A stretch of DNA of 33,058 nt from Candidatus Nitrosomaritimum aestuariumsis. GTDB lineage: Archaea; Thermoproteota; Nitrososphaeria; Nitrososphaerales; Nitrosopumilaceae. The stretch's first letter is position 1. Every line of letters starts with the position of its first letter. The stretch covers positions 1 through 33,058 of the forward strand of contig JACEMX010000031.1 in the NCBI GenBank assembly GCA_013867335.1, read 5' to 3'. Below the pieces are notes generated by a model, which was not told the origin of the DNA, ran no database searches, and saw only the letters and a program-made list of their open reading frames with translations. This document shows, one piece after another, positions 31,132 to 33,058 of this stretch. The translations under genes and the position numbers were made by a program.

Positions 31132-32889
31132 ATGTGTTCAATTATTGGCTATTCAGGAGATGATATAGCGGCTCCAATTATTGTAAAGGGTCTAAGAAGA
31201 ATGGAGTATAGAGGCTACGACAGTGTAGGAGTAGCCACGGAGTCAAATAATCAAATTGAACTAAAAAAAGGAGTAGGAAAAGTTGAAGAAGTAAACTCCA
31301 AGGTGAATCTAGAACAATTGCCAGGAAAAATTGGGATAGGACATACCAGATGGGCCACTCATGGGAAAGTTACAGATGCTAATGCCCATCCACATCCTAG
31401 TACATCAGGAAAAATAGCAATTGTACATAATGGAATAATTGAAAATTTTGTAGAATTAAAAGAAAATTTGAAAAATGAAGGGTTTATTTTTCAGAGCGAC
31501 ACGGATAGTGAGGTTATTGCAAATCTTTTACAGAAAAATTTTGAATTATCAAAAAATGTAAAAGATGCAATGCTCAAAACAATTTCAGAGTTAAAGGGAC
31601 ATTATTCTTTCATAGCAATGTTTGAAAATGGTCAATTAGCTGCAGCAAGATTTCATGAACCGCTAATTATCGGAGTTGGTAAAAATAATTATTTTCTTTC
31701 CAGTGACGTGTTAGGATTTATCGAGCAAACAGATGAGGCCATTTACATGGATAACGGAAATTTTGCAATAATTAATCAAGATCAAATTCAAATTTTAGAT
31801 TTTCAAGGAAATGAAATAAAACCAGAAATAACAAAAGTATCAAAAGAATTTGCAGATGTCTACAAAGGAGATTATGCACATTTTACATTAAAGGAAATTT
31901 CTGAGCAACCAGAGACAATATTCAAAGCAGGGGAGAATACCAAAAATTCAATTAAAGCGGTCTCTGACTATCTAAAGCATTCAAGAAATATCTATCTTAC
32001 AGGTAGTGGGACAAGTTACAATGCATCACTGGTAGCAAAATACCTCTTAGCAAAATATGCAAAAATCAAATCCGAATCAATAATTTCAAGTGAATTACAG
32101 TTTTCCCCAGATAGCATTGAGCCTAATTCGATAGTAATTGCAATATCCCAAAGTGGAGAAAGTGCAGATGTTTTAGAGGCAGTAAATATTGCAAAGAAAA
32201 ATGATTGTAAAATAATATCTATTATCAATTCAATGACATCTACCCTTTCTAGAGAATCAGATATAGTAATAGGGATGAATTGTGGCCCAGAGATTGGCGT
32301 TGCTGCAACTAAAAGCTTTACATCACAATTAATCATCCTCTATAAGATAATACAGGAACTAAATGGAGATGTTGAGATTGATTTGGATGAAATTTCTTCT
32401 TCAATATCGAAAATATTAGAAGAGCACAATAATATTAAAAAAATTGCAAATGCACTAAAGGAAATATCTGACATTTACGTTTTAGGGCGAGGCATACACT
32501 ATCCGATAGCAATCGAATCTGCATTGAAAATTAAAGAGCTTACATATATCCATGCAGAAGGAATTGCTGGAGGAGAATTAAAGCACGGACCATTAGCATT
32601 GATGGATGACAATGTTTTTGTAATCATAATTAATCCCGAAGACTCTACATATCAGGATACTCTAACAAGTGCACGAGAGATAAAAGCTCGCGGTGCAAAA
32701 ATTATCGGAATTTCAGATAAGGAAAGTGATGCATATGATTACTGGGTAAAAATTCCAAAAACTAGTGAACTGACATACCCAATTGCTGAAACAATTCCAA
32801 TTCAGCTTTTGTCATATTATTGCGCTTTAGAAAAAGATACAGATCCGGACTATCCGCGAAATCTTGCAAAATCAGTTACAGTGAAGTAA
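31132..32889 (+). CDS. glmS: Glutamine-fructose-6-phosphate aminotransferase (isomerizing)
   Basis: 585 residues, full length. It makes glucosamine-6-phosphate from fructose-6-phosphate and glutamine, the entry to UDP-GlcNAc and surface glycans. The start MCSIIGYSG places the catalytic Cys at position 2, exposed after Met removal. Glutaminase motifs are GHTRWATHG, HNGIIENF and SDTDSEV. The two SIS sugar-isomerase domains carry TGSGTSYNASL, ISQSGESADVLEAV, then GRGIHYPIAIESALKIKE and AEGIAGGELKHGPLAL. It ends in the typical YPRNLAKSVTV. Its last 14 bp overlap the 3' end of the convergent partial gene. Confidence 0.97.
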   Translation: MCSIIGYSGDDIAAPIIVKGLRRMEYRGYDSVGVATESNNQIELKKGVGKVEEVNSKVNLEQLPGKIGIGHTRWATHGKVTDANAHPHPSTSGKIAIVHNGIIENFVELKENLKNEGFIFQSDTDSEVIANLLQKNFELSKNVKDAMLKTISELKGHYSFIAMFENGQLAAARFHEPLIIGVGKNNYFLSSDVLGFIEQTDEAIYMDNGNFAIINQDQIQILDFQGNEIKPEITKVSKEFADVYKGDYAHFTLKEISEQPETIFKAGENTKNSIKAVSDYLKHSRNIYLTGSGTSYNASLVAKYLLAKYAKIKSESIISSELQFSPDSIEPNSIVIAISQSGESADVLEAVNIAKKNDCKIISIINSMTSTLSRESDIVIGMNCGPEIGVAATKSFTSQLIILYKIIQELNGDVEIDLDEISSSISKILEEHNNIKKIANALKEISDIYVLGRGIHYPIAIESALKIKELTYIHAEGIAGGELKHGPLALMDDNVFVIIINPEDSTYQDTLTSAREIKARGAKIIGISDKESDAYDYWVKIPKTSELTYPIAETIPIQLLSYYCALEKDTDPDYPRNLAKSVTVK

Positions 32890-33058
32890 AAATTCTATGA
32901 TATTCTTGTTCTGCCAACTCTAAGTATTTGGCATGATCGTTTCTTGTTTTTAGCATAGAGGCAATTATGCTTCCTCCAGCTCCGACTCCTTCTTTTGCAA
33001 ATCCTTCTGAAAACGCTCTTAGACCAGGGAATTTGGAATTCTCTAGGCGTGGATTTAC
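32876..33058 (-). CDS. C-terminal end of an unrecognised protein (partial)
   Basis: The last 60 codons of a minus-strand gene that enters from the right edge, with stop at 32876-32878. The visible end reads RLENSKFPGLRAFSEG, AKEGVGAGGSIIASML and NDHAKYLELAEQEYHRIF. The glycine-rich GVGAGGS could be a nucleotide- or phosphate-binding loop, and the C-terminal helix looks amphipathic. I do not recognise the family. The frame is clean to the window end and convergent with glmS. Confidence 0.65.
   Translation of the reverse strand, partial: VNPRLENSKFPGLRAFSEGFAKEGVGAGGSIIASMLKTRNDHAKYLELAEQEYHRIFTSL

Noticed and set aside
1-33058. tRNA or rRNA genes and mobile elements
   Set aside because: Reading the gaps on both strands gave no cloverleaf-like sequence, no rRNA core motif, no transposase frame and no terminal inverted repeats with target duplications.

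Overview
The window is a compact, AT-rich archaeal chromosome segment, most like an ammonia-oxidising member of the Nitrososphaerota (Thaumarchaeota; Nitrosopumilus-like). The evidence is unsplit RNA polymerase subunits A and B in one operon, uS13 and uS4 ribosomal proteins of archaeal type, a cluster of secreted proteins ending in PEFG-CTERM sorting tails, a two-domain multicopper oxidase paired with a ZIP transporter, and a secreted protein with tandem Trp-rich C-terminal repeats. No amo genes, rRNA, tRNA, IS element or CRISPR array was seen, so the assignment rests on gene content only. Most starts have a TATA-like box centred about 26 bp upstream of the start codon, which fits leaderless transcription. 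I used this spacing to correct several starts.

Layout. 1-1978 (minus): a truncated secreted protein with a perfect 21-bp/7-residue repeat, then a second secreted beta-domain protein. 2030-9666 (minus): transcription operon rpoH-rpoB-rpoA-lsm, with adjacent or overlapping genes. 9839-13384 (plus): four consecutive PEFG-CTERM surface protein genes, at least three with their own promoter. Copies 1 and 3 share a 131-bp identical 3' end that continues past the stop codon. 13393-18394: nickel-pincer-nucleotide (NPN) cofactor block, with larC-larE-cysteine desulfurase as an overlapping minus-strand operon, and divergent malate dehydrogenase followed by larB on the plus strand. The lactate racemase-type client LarA is not in the window. 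18478-20061 (plus): a B12-binding radical SAM protein, possibly a membrane-lipid enzyme.

20056-24894 (minus): a small unknown protein, an unlisted 50-residue membrane protein, a secreted protein with 16 Glu-Pro repeats and a CFI-box C-terminus, and a 1069-residue S-layer-like protein. 24989-29519: metal block with a CDF efflux pump carrying three C-terminal dimerisation-type domains, a convergent operon of multicopper oxidase and ZIP transporter, and a divergent small membrane protein followed by a convergent winged-helix protein. The divergent promoter at 28599-28691 carries two sites closely matching the DtxR/IdeR operator, so this block is probably controlled by a metal-sensing repressor. 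29635-29787: small Cys-rich ORF. 29884-32889 (plus): rps13, rps4 and glmS. 32876-33058 (minus): 3' end of an unrecognised gene.

The candidates for new biology are the DtxR-like double operator on the oxidase/ZIP promoter, the NPN block with its dedicated sulfur donor but no visible client, the PEFG array with apparent gene conversion, and two small genes missed by length cut-offs.
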